Assembly (NCBI GenBank): GCA_011800155.1
Contig: CM022375.1
Coordinates: 2,170,001 to 2,234,000 of the forward strand
DNA from: Flammulina velutipes
Lineage: Eukaryota; Basidiomycota; Agaricomycetes; Agaricales; Physalacriaceae
Length of the DNA stretch: 64,000 nt
Reading direction: 5' to 3'
Each line of letters starts with the position of its first letter. Within the stretch, counting starts at the first letter, position 1. The notes under the pieces were generated by a model. The model had not been told where the DNA came from. It ran no database searches and was given only the letters and a program-made list of their open reading frames with translations. Shown piece by piece: positions 1-11,660 of this stretch. The position numbers were made by a program, and so were the translations under genes.

Positions 1-1
1 T

Positions 2-1084
2 CTGATTCATTTTCTCGCGGCAGAGTGGGCCCATCTTCATCCTGATCTCAAAGCCCACCTGCCATCCTCGAAAGAGCTTACCGACCGCCATGGTCAAAAG
101 TGGGAAGCTGTCTTTGGAAAGGGACCCCGGACGGACGAGATATTCATGGCATACCACTACGCAAACTACGTCAATCGCGTCGCAACAGCCGGTAAACGGT
201 CCTATCCACTCCCGCTTTTCACCAATGTCTGGTTAAACTATGTCGGTGAAGACTCGGACAACGATTTCCCCACCATAGTTGGTGGCGGAGGTCTTCCTGG
301 CGACTATCCATCGGGCGGTGCTACGAGTAACGTCCTCGACATTTGGCAGAGATTTGCGCCGAAACTGGACTTTATCTCACCGGATGTTTACTTCAGCGAC
401 TACACAAGCACCTGTGCAAAGTATAGGCACCGCGGCCAGCCACTCTTTATCCCAGAGCAGCGACGGGACGCGTACGGAGCTCGAAGGATCTGGGTGGCAT
501 ATGGGTCTTTTGCTGCTCTGGGCACGTCGCCATTCGGAATCGACACCTTGGATCCAGAGACAAGTACTTTCGCGAGGTCTTACAGACTGTTGTCTTCAGT
601 CTCGGACATTGTTCTCGAGGCTCAGACTCGATCCGGGTCAAGTGTTGGGTTCTACTTCGACGAGGTGCCAGATAACACGCATGACACTGCCAAACCCATT
701 GTGCATCGCTTTGGAGAGTTCGAACTCACCATCGAGCGCTGCTTTGTGTTCGGCAAGCCGGGCCCCGCCGAAGGTATGGTCATTCACCAGACGGGGGGCA
801 GGTTTCTCCTGATAGGATGGGGTTTCCAGGTGCGAGCTCGTGCTCTATCAGTGAAGTCAACCTGGACGGGGATTCTTCGTTTCGAAGAGAAGACAACGGA
901 AGGATGTTCCCCGGGGGAGCTGCGGACTCTAAGGACTCTGAATGGTGATGAAACGAGAGGGGGTGTGTTTGCTATGATGCCCAACAGTGATCCCGACTAT
1001 GGCGGTTTTCCTATTTGTGTTACTATCCCTGCAAAAACGATGATTGCTCAAGTAGAGTTCTACTATATAGAGGAGGAGCAATGA
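2..1084 (+). CDS. GH35-type beta-galactosidase-like protein, 3' part
   Basis: The frame is open from base 2, so the gene starts left of the window; the ATG at 146 is internal. About 360 residues are visible. The stretch containing FMAYHYANYVNRVATAGK, then YPLPLFTNVWL, PGDYPSGG, DFISPDVYFSDY and PLFIPEQRR matches the second half of the catalytic barrel of fungal and bacterial GH35 enzymes of the DUF5597 type. The C-terminal roughly 120 residues form the beta-rich DUF5597-like tail. Such enzymes release terminal galactose from glycans; the substrate here cannot be told. The acidic residue in IPEQ sits where family members have the nucleophile-containing IPEA motif. No intron is needed in the visible part, unlike most neighbours. 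The stop is TGA at 1082-1084. Family is confident, exact activity is not. Confidence 0.85.
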   Translation: MIHFLAAEWAHLHPDLKAHLPSSKELTDRHGQKWEAVFGKGPRTDEIFMAYHYANYVNRVATAGKRSYPLPLFTNVWLNYVGEDSDNDFPTIVGGGGLPGDYPSGGATSNVLDIWQRFAPKLDFISPDVYFSDYTSTCAKYRHRGQPLFIPEQRRDAYGARRIWVAYGSFAALGTSPFGIDTLDPETSTFARSYRLLSSVSDIVLEAQTRSGSSVGFYFDEVPDNTHDTAKPIVHRFGEFELTIERCFVFGKPGPAEGMVIHQTGGRFLLIGWGFQVRARALSVKSTWTGILRFEEKTTEGCSPGELRTLRTLNGDETRGGVFAMMPNSDPDYGGFPICVTIPAKTMIAQVEFYYIEEEQ

Positions 1085-1382
1085 ATCATGATTTCAAGGT
1101 CATTATTCCGAATACCTACAAGCAATTTCCTGTCAGTGATATTTACCGGTGATGTATCGTTGACCCAGAGGCTACGTCAATGTGGCGCATGACAAAAACC
1201 CTGACAAAACCAGGGCGAGAGGCCACGTTATTACATTATAGTCGCGTTCACCCAACGTGACATACATATTACACCTGCTTTCGAGCCTCAAGAATACAAA
1301 CACCCCTGCTACGATGTCTACAGAACGCATTCATTTGCTCTCGAAAAAATCCGCGTCTTCCAAACACGATGTCTTTATCAAC
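1085..1382. other. Intergenic, no gene seen
   Basis: Sequence downstream of the GH35-like gene. It contains one copy of the motif TGTGGCGCAT (1181-1190), which recurs elsewhere in the window, and no convincing reading frame. Confidence 0.5.
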
Positions 1383-4355
1383 ATCGAACACAGTAATTAA
1401 TTCTGGATAGTAAATTTTAAAGAGGTAAAATACGTTCAAGAAGAGACTAGGACAGCGTAATACAGTACACTAAAAATCAGGACATAAGGTAAGAAATATA
1501 AATATGCCTACGGGGAGGTTGACCCAACCCGCCTCTGGTAACCGCACCTATCGGTATCGCTGGTAGACAGACGCCTGTCCCTAGAGCTGGGAGGTGTCGT
1601 AAATCCCCGCATGTGTGTCCAGATTCTATAATTCCCATTCCTCCCATCGGCGAGGCAGGACAAAACTTCACTTGGTATCTGAGGAGGAGATGATGATGAA
1701 AAGTCCAGAGGATGCAAGGGACTTGATGAACTGAAGGTCCCAGTGGTTGATAAGTTATTCAGGTCGACATCTTCCTCCAGCCACGCCTTCTCTCCCCCCC
1801 CCCAAATCCGATATGCGTGACTTTCGAAGAGAATGGATGAGACTGAAAAGGACCTGGGCATCGGTGGGATTGGGAAGAGGGGTCCAGCATCGAGATTTCG
1901 GCGCTTCGTGGATTCGGGCCTCCCGACGAAGTGGTGTTGGGATAGTGCGTTTTCTTCAGCGAACTTGATTTAGGACAAGATGAAAAATCCCAGCGAGGCG
2001 AAGTGAGGGCTGATAAGTTCTCGCCGCTTCATTCTTCGCCAATCCTGCTGAACATTCGAAAAAGTGCGACAGATGCGAATGAATGCCCAGGATGTGAGCC
2101 TATAGGTAGTGGTTTCGACTGAAGCGGGGGTATTGATGGAGGAGCGAAAGTAAGGACTCGCGAGAGGCTGTTTTGAGACGGGATAGATTGATGCTCCCGA
2201 CGAAGGTGTTGGGATCGTGCCTCTCGTCAACCGCGTTTTCCTCAGCGTACCGAGTGAAGGGTCATTGTCGAGGTTCCGTCAAGCCTTCCGATCCTCTCTG
2301 TATGTCCTGCCTAGAATCTCGGATATCTTGTGCGTTGGTAATGGCGATGGATTCGGAGCAGCGGGATAGGATAAGGATGGAGTACAATGGCAATGCATTG
2401 GGGTCACCGAGGTCCCGCTCCGAAGATCGAATGCTTGACCTGGAGCGAGGAAGAGGTTTCGTGATGGAGGCGTTGCATACGAAAAAGTCCAGGAACCAGG
2501 TTTTGGCTTTGTCAAAAGGCTGCCCGTGACGTTGTTGGTTTCGATATCTGTCCAGCGTCTTGCAAAAACGTCGATATTCACATCTCCAGACTATGATAGT
2601 ATCGAGCGCAAAGAATCGCGGTGAGCCGGAGAGTTCCAACTTGAACAGCGAGTATCAGCTCGGTTTGGTGGTCCTGGTGCAAAGGCGATCTTGGGGTTTA
2701 TCCATGGTGAGAAGATAAGGAAAGTAAACTGGTGGTCTCCTAAACCTGAGGTCTTGGGCGTTGAGAATGAATTTGTGAGGCGATGAAATGATTTCGATGT
2801 TGACGACGACGAGATGGCAGCAAGGGCGAGTCATGAACAACCGGTGAGCCGGAGAGTCCCAATGTGAACACCGAGGTCAGCGAGTAACGGCTCGGGTGCG
2901 ATCTTGGGGGGTCCTGGTGTCGACTTCGCTTTGGACGCGGTGAGAAAATGTATCCACAAGGAAGAAAAGAGTGCTCACAGTCTTTAGGGTCTCCTAGACC
3001 TGGGGTCTTGAGGTCTTGAGGAATGGCCCGAGATGGAAAGGCGGGTGTTGGAGATGAATGCCACGATAACGACGGGTGATGGAGCTGAATGCAATGGGGT
3101 TCATGTACGACGACGAGGCGGCGGCGAAGGCGAAGTATGAGCGAAAAAAAGTCCTGACGGCGATGGTTTTTGAAAATTGACAACGTGGTAGGTGGTGGGT
3201 GAAGAACGTCAATGTTGACGTTGATTGCAAGTCAATTTGGAAGCAAGTTGTGAATGTGCTTGTGAGACTGGATAGGAGGGCGTGGTTTGAGTGTAAGGTT
3301 GGAGTTCCGGGTGTAGGGAAACGGTGGCGATAGACGGGTCTTCTGGGGGGGGACTCGCATTCGGCCACGAAGGCGGAATTTCGCAGGAGTTTCTTGCTAG
3401 CTTGAAGGGTCTTGAAAAGATATTCATATCTTTGGGCGCTGTCAGATGGATTTATGAAGGAGAAAAGTGAGCTCACATTGTTTCCAGTTTTTTCGGTCTC
3501 CTGTTAGTGTCGTGTTTGTTCCTAGGGTCTTGAGAAGCTTGAGGTCTTGAGGGTAGCGCTAGTAGAAATGGCACGACGAGGATGACAGAAGGCGTTGGAG
3601 AGGTGAGGTGACTTGCAGGAGGGGTTGTGTGGAGCGAGATGGGTTACGAAGAAGAGAGTTTGCTGACGATGGATTTGAGTGTCAAGGTTATTCAGGTGGT
3701 GACGGCTTCTGGTGAGTAGTGGACTTGAAAAGTCCCCCACAGGCAACGGGCGAACGAGGGCGTATGGAAGATGACGAAGGTGGTTGGCAATGGCGGGATC
3801 AGATTTGAAGCAAAGGACGACAATGTAGACCGCATTGGAATCGAGAGTTCCAGCATCAAGGTCAGCGAGTAACAGCTCGGGTGCGATATTGGTTTCGTAT
3901 CGGCGATCTTGCTATCGGCTTTGAAAATCTTGAGGGCTGGAAAAGTCATGCTGGGATAAACGGTCAGATAATAGAGCAATAACGAAAAAAGTGAACTCAC
4001 AGTTCTGAAGGTCTCCCGTTTGTTCTTGAGGTCACTTGGAGGCTAAAATGAGAAATTTGAAGAAGCGCTGTACGGTACAACTCACCAGAATCGAACGCTC
4101 CCAGATGTTCGCCTCTTGAAGGCAATGAATGCGTACGTTGTGTATGAAAAACGGGAATCAGTGATGGTGGTCGGAAAGAAAGCGTAAAGCTTGGACCTAC
4201 AAGCGCAAACAGCCGTTGATATCCAATCCAATCCGAGTGGCGAATCTGTAAAACATAAAGAAGAAATGTTAGTAGAATGCAAAGTTATTTTCTGGTTTTC
4301 TGCCACACGAAAGAGTCCAGCTCTGCCACCTCATCCCACCCTGAGCGCTAACCAT
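1383..4355 (-). repeat. Degenerate exon-like cassette array (copy A), no intact gene
   Basis: No long reading frame is convincing here, but short segments recur on the minus strand. One type contains the peptide motif PSRYSLTSVF (around 2875-2900, and a variant near 3860). Another ends at a GTGAG splice-donor-like site (near 2976, 3472 and 3996). The same modules recur at 44.4-44.5 kb and several times in 46.9-49.6 kb. They look like decayed, repeatedly duplicated exons with their donor sites, downstream of the kinase gene. Whether any transcript uses them cannot be judged from sequence. Confidence 0.5.
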
Positions 4356-5461
4356 CTACCACCAAACGAGTCTTGCTCGCGACGCCCACTTCCGTACAGT
4401 GCGCTTCCACCTTGACCGACGACTGGTGGATCCCTCTTTATGGTCCGCAATGACCTTCCCCTCCTCATTTGTCTCGACCGACGGCAGCGTAGAAGCAGAT
4501 CGCGAATCAACAGAACTCGGCGGAGACTCGGGAGCAGCGAAGAACGTTGGGAGCGCAAGGATAATCGCGCGCAGGTCAGAGAGAGAAGTGCGCTTCGAAG
4601 GATCGACGTCCAGCAGCCCCTTGAGCATCTGGTTGCAGTCTGACGAGATCGACAAATTCTTCGTTAGGTAGTCGGGATCCTGAGTGAAGCTGAGGAACAT
4701 GGGATCGAGTTTGTGTGGGTTCTCCCATAGGGTGCGGGAGGATAGCGTCGATGCGATGGTGATGCCCAAAGCCCAGATGTCGTTGGCGCGACAGTTGTAC
4801 GATCTGCTTCCATCTTCGTCTCCGTAGATAGCCTCTGTGATAAGAAATGGTGAGCACGAAGGACCTGAAAAGGAGTCATAATGGACTACTCACCGGGACT
4901 CATGTAACTGGGAGTTCCACGGCGAAACTGCTGGCAAGCCAGCGTTCCCGAAGCCAAACCAAAATCCGCAAGTAGCACACTTCGCCCATCGAGGGAAAAG
5001 AGAACATTCTCCAGCTTGAGATCACGATGGTAGATCCCACGAGAGTGGCAGTACTCCAAGGCATCAATTAGTTGGACAATGGTATCACGTACCAGTGTCG
5101 AGTTGTTCACAAAATCCTGACGTTCGACACGAGCGAAGAGATCCTCGCTACTGCACAGTGAGAGGACCATGAACACATACTCACCGCAGTTGTAAACATT
5201 ATGCAGAGAGAGAACGTTGGGGTGATCCTGGACATCGAAATGGAACATGATTTCATCCTGGAGAGCACGGAACAGTTGAGTGCCAGCTGGAGGGATGCGC
5301 ATACACTTGATAGCGTATTTCTCAGCAGAGGGGCCTTCTTGTATGTCAGTAGCAAGGTAAACTTTGGCGTACCCACCGACACCCAGCAGTGTATCCAGAC
5401 GGAATCGACCAGCGACTACCCAGCCAGTAAATTCAGGAAGCGAATCGGATGAGAATGACAT
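4356..5461 (-). CDS. Ser/Thr protein kinase (copy A)
   Basis: Two exons, 5461-4894 and 4834-4356, joined across a 59 base GT-AG intron; 348 residues. The intron falls inside the activation segment, and splicing restores YMSPEAIYGDE, the APE-type motif. Visible kinase motifs in order: glycine loop LGVGGYAKVY (about residues 27-36), the lysine in YAIKCM, catalytic loop HRDLKLENVLF, DFG in LLADFGLAS, and DIWALGITIAS in subdomain IX. The start ATG at 5461 was chosen because it directly precedes the kinase domain; an in-frame non-ATG extension upstream is also partly conserved in copy B. The tail after about residue 280 is Ser/Arg-rich and basic. All catalytic residues are present, so the enzyme is probably active; substrate unknown. 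It is nearly identical to the gene at 50883-51988. Confidence 0.9.
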
Positions 5462-5676
5462 GATACTTTCAAAGTATGCGATGGTAGAAGGAAGGAAAGT
5501 AATTCTTAGGAGTACCCGATCCAACGATCTGACGCCACGATCCAAAAATAGCTCAATGCTGTGCGCATAGAAATCACATGCTTAGTTGCGCCACATTAAA
5601 AACCAAAACTATCCACATGGCATTCTTACAGTAGAATAAGTCAAAAAGTACAAAATCGTGAATATCGTGTTAGTAA

Positions 5677-7520
5677 TTAGACGCTTGCGACGTCGCTCTC
5701 CTTCTCTTTTTGATCCAGGTGGGAAGGCACATGTGCGTTGAGCCCGTCCGAGGGATACTTCTTCAGTAGGAACTTGTAGACTTGAGCGAAGATGGCTAGG
5801 ATAACGACGAAGGCACTAGATTGTCTGGTCAGTAGGAAGGCAGATGGAAGGGAAGAAGAGACATACGTTGTCGTGGCGAAGCCTGGGACATAGCGAGGCG
5901 CATCCGACTTGGGCCACAGGAAAGTGCCATAGATGGATGCACTGTTTCCGAGACCGTTGACAAGAGCGATGGCGACGGCGCGCTTCTCAGCGGGATGATC
6001 AATGACACTGGACACCCACTAAACTAGGTATGAGCAACACATCTTGAGAGAGACAACCATGAATTAACTCACCAAGAGCGTCAAAGGACACGCAGCGTAG
6101 ACACCACCAACAGCGAAACACAAGAAAGCGTACTTTGCATGCTCGTTGTTCACAGAAACCGTCAGGATGAACCCGATACCCGCCGTGAGCGCAGCGATGG
6201 TAATGTAGTTTCCGCGCTCCTTCCTGAAATCAGAGGTGAAGCAGAAGGCAAGGATGAAGACGAGTGCGACCATGTAGATAGGGATCGTCATATACTGCTG
6301 GGATACACCCTTGTAGCCGAGCTGACCGACGAGGGTGGGGATGAAGTATTGGATGGTTTGGGAACCGGTGGCGAGCATGTACATGACGGCGAGGCACCAT
6401 GTGCGCCAATCTCTCACAGCCATCAAGAACGCTTCCTTGTGTGTGGGCTCGGCCTCGCCTGCGGCGGAGACACCTCCGATACCATCAGCCTTGAGACGGT
6501 TCACAGCGATAAACTATTTCGCGGTTAGATAGGGCGAATGTGAAGGAGATATGGGAATGACTCACCCTCTCTTCTGGTGTGAGCCATTTGGTGGTGGCAG
6601 GCCAGTCGGGGAGGATCATCCAAGTGAACAAGGCTGTGGTATGTATTAACAACTGAACTTGGTCAAGAGACAAGAGGACGCACCAACGAAGCAAGAACCG
6701 ACACCCTCAATGATGAACAACCACCTCCATCCTTCGATGCCTCGCGCGAGTTTGAGGTGATCCGTAATGACACCAGCGAGGAGACCAGAGAATGCACCCT
6801 GTCCAGTGTTGTCAGCAAGCGTCAATGGAAGTTAAGAAGATGCGGGCTTACGGATACAGCAGTGGCAGTATAATAGATAGAGTACCGCTTTGCAAGTTCA
6901 TGGCGTTTGTACCAGGAGGAAAGGTAGAATGCAACACCAGGAGCAAAGCCGGCTTCGACTATCCCCAAGACGAAACGGACGGCAGCGAGAGATTGCCATG
7001 AATTTGTAGCACCCATGCACGCAGCAACGCCACCCCAGAGGAAACAGAGGACAGATAAGCTGGGAGATAAATGAGGACAATGAAATAATATTCGAGGAAA
7101 GCGAGGCTCACAATATGGACGGGCGGACACGAGTGAGAATCATGTTGGCGGGGATTTCGAAAATGACATAGGAAACCTATTGAGTAGCTAATGAGAAAAT
7201 AGTTCCGGCTGGCGAGTGGGAGGACTCACGAAGAAGAGTAGAAGGATAACCGAGTATTGGGTGGATGTCAGCTCGAGATCCGCCTCCAAGCCTCCGACCT
7301 TCGCGTTACCAATGTTGGCACGATCGAGGTATGAAAGCGTGTAGAGAACCCATATAGTCGGAACCTAGCAAACATTTAGCATTCAAACGCCGTCCAAAGC
7401 CCACCGGAAACTCACAATTCTCAGATCAATCTTCCTCACAAATGCCTTTTCTTCTTTGGTGTTGGGCGCGTACACCGCCGTGTGTTCCTGCCATTCTTGC
7501 TCGTTGACTGACTTTGCCAT
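5677..7520 (-). CDS. MFS transporter, anion:cation symporter family (Dal5/Tna1-like)
   Basis: Nine exons derived from GT-AG sites: 7520-7416, 7364-7230, 7176-7112, 7059-6852, 6798-6684, 6633-6566, 6513-6073, 6018-5867 and 5815-5677; 475 residues, the usual length for the family. Exon phases join without a stop. Features visible: a short cytosolic N-terminus, LYTLSYLDRANIGNAKV in TM1, GVAACMGATNSW and a long run of hydrophobic helices, a central loop (ILPDWPATTKWLTPEER), and a second six-helix half from MAVRDWRTWCLAVMYML. LDRANIGNA and the WLTPEER loop are typical of the fungal anion:cation symporter family (allantoate, nicotinate, biotin and related carboxylate permeases) in the plasma membrane. 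The substrate cannot be assigned. The stop at 5677 lies 40 bases beyond the kinase duplication. Confidence 0.88.
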
Positions 7521-8124
7521 CCTGTTAATGTTCTGGTCGAGGGGAGTGATCAGAACCCAACCCTTCCACAGAGCTTTATACGAACCTGTCGCCCTGTATC
7601 TTCTGTTCAGGAATTATATAGTTCCGTGAAGCGCCACGGGGATGTGGGGTAAATGGCCGGAATGAAGGTAGGGGGTGGGGGCCGGTTCCTGAGAAAAGGT
7701 GGACCATTGTGTACTCCTATAGTCCCAAATTGAAATTGGACACCGCGGTACCGTGACCATGTCGTGGAACACAGTGAGCTCGCCTTAGAGCCATTGAGAG
7801 GCCATGCGGGTATCCTGAGATACGTGGGGATCGCCATAATTTTGTCGTCCATGATAGTAAGAAAGATGGTCGACTCTAACCAAGTTTGGGATACACTTGG
7901 CGTCTTGTTTCAATAGGTTTGTCGGCTTGACCACGTCGGCCGTCAGTAACTTGTTCCGATCTAGACTGTGGCCAATGGGCCGACTGACACATCCGGGCTG
8001 ACAGCTGAAGAAACTCCTCTGGATATCAAGAAAACGAATACAGGTATACTGCACAGCATATACCACTGTCCATGCTTTTAGATTTACAACAACGTCCATA
8101 TATCGTCCCGCCTCGTTCCTATCA
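7521..8124. other. Intergenic between MFS and membrane-protein genes
   Basis: Upstream region of the MFS gene and downstream region of the next minus-strand gene. The ORFs seen here are short and unconvincing; no repeat or RNA gene was recognised. Confidence 0.4.
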
Positions 8125-10018
8125 TCAAGCCCTCTTCACCGCAACGACACCTCCAGGTCCTGTGTCACTGACATGCAGCGTAGGAAGGTAATATGTCGAT
8201 ATAGGCCGATCCTCGAAGTCCCCCGCCTTGAATGGAGCTTGCACGCTATGCAACGGAACCGGTTGATCCTGCTCCTCATGCACTTCCCTTCGCACTTCTT
8301 CACGTCCCCCCTTCTCTACATCAAACACCTCTGGCGCGAAATGAGATTTCTCCAACACAGACTCTGCATGAACTACACAAATTCAAATTGAGACGATCAA
8401 TCCGGATCCCCCCCACAAGGAAGTAAAATAGACTCACGGTACTGAGCCAAGCCCTTTCCGAAATTCCGGAGACAGACCACACCTAGCGTTATGCACGCCA
8501 CCATCAGGATCATGTACGCCACAGTATAGCATCCCAAATTGGGCCACATGAAGAATGTCCAGCGGAATACTTGCGAGTAGAACATCATACACGCGGCGAA
8601 GAGAAAGAGGAAACCAATCCCCAGGAAGATGTACATCAGCCGTCGCTTTTCATATCGGATGGTGTACCAGCCTAGTCCTGTCCACGGTACCACGAGCTGG
8701 AAAAGCGCTAGGTAAGAAGACGTATGATACAGCCAAGTGCGTCAACATACCAGAGTGTATAAAAAGAAAACGCCCTCGTAAACCTTGGTGTTGGTTGAGA
8801 TGTCTCTGATGTACGTGTTGAACAGTTGGTCGATCCAGAGACCCATACCCGCGAGAAGGATGTATACTTCGAGATGGAGGCAAGCTTGCAATGCCATGTA
8901 AAGCTGTGCCCAACGATTAGTCAGCCACTCTCCCACTTTATGAGGCACACGAGCAGACCTTTTGCATGCTCAGGATGTGATTCGGCGCCCCAAGACACTT
9001 GTATGATTGAACGGCGTACACGCGCAACAATGTCCAAACCATGATTATCAGCGCCGTGCAATTCAGTACCAGGTCCGGGATCTACAGATAAACCACGTCA
9101 GATCAAAGCTTCTGTGATAATGGTGTTGGGTGTTGTCAACCTCAAGTGCCGTTCTGCGTCCAAAGTAGTTCGGGAAGAAGTTCATAGAACATGGTGTTCC
9201 CGGATCACTGAGAAGTGAGGCGTAAACGCCCTCTTGATGGATTGTTCGCCAGATTGAGTACGCGGACCAGGCGGTGAGTAGAATGCGCGCGCCAATGCCA
9301 GCCATGCTGTGGATGTTGTCAGAAGGAGCTCGACAACGTAAAGCCCGAGATACGTACATGTGTGGCACAGAGTCATATATCATGGCGAGGACAGATATTC
9401 CGAAGAGCCAGAATTGCATAAAGATGAAAGCCAGATTCTCCCGCCGCGAATTGGCAAGACTAGGATTCGGATGAGGTATGAATAAGATGATTGGAAGGGA
9501 TGGCGTACTCTTGGTGAGGGAATAGAAGGGTGCTGATACACCTTTCGCTCAACTGGACAGTTTGGCTGTCCTTCATCTCCAGAGATACTGGGAAAGCAAC
9601 GATATCTGAACTTGTGATCTTGACGCCATCATGGATGTCTCGACGGTTCTGTGAGGTGTCAACGAGTTTGAAGAACATCCATAACATAATCTCTTACCAT
9701 GGCCCTGGTGGAAATGACATTGGCCACGATATCCTGACGCTCTCCTAATGTATAGACGTCCTCGCAGGTGGTATCATCGTGTGGAAGATAATCGCATATC
9801 CGTAACGTCTGTCCCACGAAGAATGTATGGTTGGCCGCTGGCACGTCTCCCGCAGCAATGATATCGTTTATGAGCGAGTAGTAGGTGTAATCCGCGGAGA
9901 AGAGGAGAGACTGTATGATGCCCTGCGCGAAGCAATGAAAGAAACCAAAGAGGAAAAACGTCGCAGTGAGCTTGTTCAGCGTTATACGGTCAATCTGGGA
10001 GACCATGTTCAAGTTCAT
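8125..10018 (-). CDS. Polytopic membrane protein with lumenal domain (Wntless/TMEM181-like architecture)
   Basis: Eight exons: 10018-9698, 9648-9509, 9459-9358, 9306-9141, 9081-8959, 8903-8751, 8696-8438 and 8372-8125; 503 residues with all phases consistent. An N-terminal hydrophobic anchor (KLTATFFLFGFFHCFAQGII) is followed by a soluble section of about 150 residues with several Cys and an Asn-glycosylation site (NHT), then seven hydrophobic segments including FIFMQFWLFGISVLAMIY, LVLNCTALIIMVWTLL, FLGIGFLFLFAACMMFY and VAYMILMVACITLGVVC. The C-terminal 80 residues are charged and probably cytosolic. Anchor, lumenal domain and seven helices match the architecture of MIG-14/Wntless and TMEM181 proteins; this is an inference from topology, not a motif match. 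A secretory-pathway role is possible. Gene structure is confident, family is not. Confidence 0.75.
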
Positions 10019-10464
10019 ATAGCTGATTCACAAGTGATAAGACTCGTACCAATGACCGTATTTTGAGAGCAAGTTCATTCATGACAGAAAGAGAAAGAAA
10101 GGAAAAGAAAGAAGGCAAGGCAGCTCAGCCGCCAACAACGAGAACGTGAAAGACGTAGGACAAAGGAAGGAGGCAACAAGATGCCGGCAGGCATCAGTTC
10201 TGTTCAGGCTATTCGAAAATTCTCACGCAAGGTACGTGGACCGAGGCGCTCTAATACAGCACTATCACCAATCTGACGGACTCGTTACCGTACCAACCCA
10301 AGGACGGGAATCGCGGATACGAGCCTTTGGAAGAGGCTGTTGCGCCACTTCGATCACAGTTATGATCACAAAGCTTTCAAACACGTTGATCGTTGAGTTT
10401 ACTATGCTATGCAGCACAGCGTGCTGTTTGCTAGGTATTACAAAATTGCCACCTGCGATGTCAT
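10019..10464. other. Intergenic with purine-rich tract
   Basis: Between the membrane-protein start and the MYND fragment stop. A GA-rich tract (about 10084-10115, repeats of GAAAGAAA type) lies 70 bases upstream of the membrane-protein ATG and may be part of its promoter. No gene seen. Confidence 0.4.
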
Positions 10465-11417
10465 TTACCAACCCAATCCCTGATCAGGAAGATCCTCGAG
10501 GTCAATCTCGAGGCAGTCACCACGCCGCACCGCCCAAAAGTAGAAGACCTGTGTCTGTCCAAGGACTCAGCACCATTCTTGAGCAATGATACTAGTATTT
10601 ACCTTATCTCGCGCCACAGAATGCTTGCGCATGATATCCACAATAGTGTCGAAGACTACAGAGTTGTCCTCATTCATGCCCTGTGTGCTCATGTTCGGAG
10701 GATGTATCATCATGCCGCCAGACATGCCCGTCCTACGTTGCAAGAGTGACCCCAGGCTTTGTGCGCGGTCGATGAAGTGGATTACACTACAACAAGGTTT
10801 ATATTAGTCCACAGTGTCTTGTGAGAAATATAGAAGTACTTCATCATGGTCTGAACAAAGGAATCATACATCGAACCCGAGCCCAAATTCTTGAAACCGT
10901 CGGTGTGGCGTTCGTTTTCCGAAATCCCGAACATACTTTCTACATGCCCGCCCCAGCGTGCGCGGACAAGGAATCTCTCTCCCGTACCGTAGATCGTCTT
11001 CGCACATCTGGCCTTCCCAGAACTCCTGCTTGGCGGCTTGATACGATCGATGGGGTTGTGATATATAGAAAACGATTTTTGACCACTGGCAGGAGAGAAT
11101 GAAGTACCTCCCCCAGTTAAGGGTACAAGAATCGTCGAGGGCTTTTCATTCTTGTTTATTGTGCGCCTTTTCGTGGAGAGCTTGCATTCAGACTTGTGCT
11201 TTTCACTCCAGTCCTGCTTCTGGTGCTCTGGGGAGCAATATGCAGCACCTATGTAATAGAAGAATTGAACAGCGAAACACATTGGAGAGTTTATGCTTAC
11301 CACAGCACGAGCTACAGTACGAGAGCTTAACTCCCGCTGCATTATCTTGCTCCTTCCCGCATACCGCGCACGTCAGCAGATGCTTTCCGCCTAGTTCAAT
11401 CCGGTCCGCCACTGCCG
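10465..11417 (-). pseudogene. MYND-finger gene, 3' half only (copy III)
   Basis: Matches the C-terminal half of the intact paralogue at 34801-36960. Visible are the MYND finger (CAVCGKEQ, then YCSSCC, then after an intron AYCSPEHQKQDW and HKSEC), a middle region with KTIYGTGERFLVRARWGGHVESMFG, VIHFIDRAQSLGSLLQRR, and the conserved end TQVFYFWAVRRGDCLEIDLE up to a stop at 10465. Introns match the paralogue's. Upstream of GGCAGTGGCGGACC homology stops and an (ATC)8 tract, the tail of a LINE, follows directly at 11418. The N-terminal 300 or so residues are absent from the window, so the copy is 5'-truncated. No in-frame ATG was found at the junction. MYND fingers bind proline-rich peptides in transcription or signalling proteins. 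Confidence 0.8.
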
Positions 11418-11441
11418 GATGATGATGATGATGATGATGAT
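11418..11441. repeat. (GAT)8 simple repeat, LINE 3' tail
   Basis: Eight perfect GAT units on the plus strand, ATC in the direction of the element. LINEs often end in a short simple repeat instead of poly(A); the tract sits exactly at the homology break with the MYND gene. Confidence 0.75.
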
Positions 11442-11660
11442 TGGGTACACAGAACCTCCCGCAGTGGCTGCCGGATTATCTGCCTGCATGTTATCGACCG
11501 GCGCGATGCATACAGCTGTTAGGTCCACACCAGTTTCCCAGAGGCAAACCTCCGGGTCATGTATGGGACTTTAAAACGGGATGTCGAGAACACAGACCCG
11601 CCCATGTTCTCCAGTGCTACCGGATTTCTAATGTTATATTTTCTAATTGCGAGTATTCAA

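Larger units (their letters stand above)
1383..5637. repeat. Segmental duplication, copy A
   Basis: This block aligns with 45973-52165 in the same orientation. It starts near the shared ATTAATTCTGGA at about 1395/45986 and ends just past the shared AGTTGCGCCACATT at about 5585/52112. From about 4030 to 5600 the two copies keep a constant offset of 46,527 bases, across the kinase gene and about 320 bases beyond its stop, with no indel noticed. Left of 4030 many insertions and deletions separate them. Copy A is about 4.3 kb and copy B about 6.2 kb; the extra length in B lies mainly at 47.9-50.56 kb. Confidence 0.85.

Noticed and set aside
3193..3476. Minus-strand frames around 2994-3476 as a host gene
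   Set aside because: The colinear region in copy B (about 47.06-47.62 kb) has indels that change the frame repeatedly.
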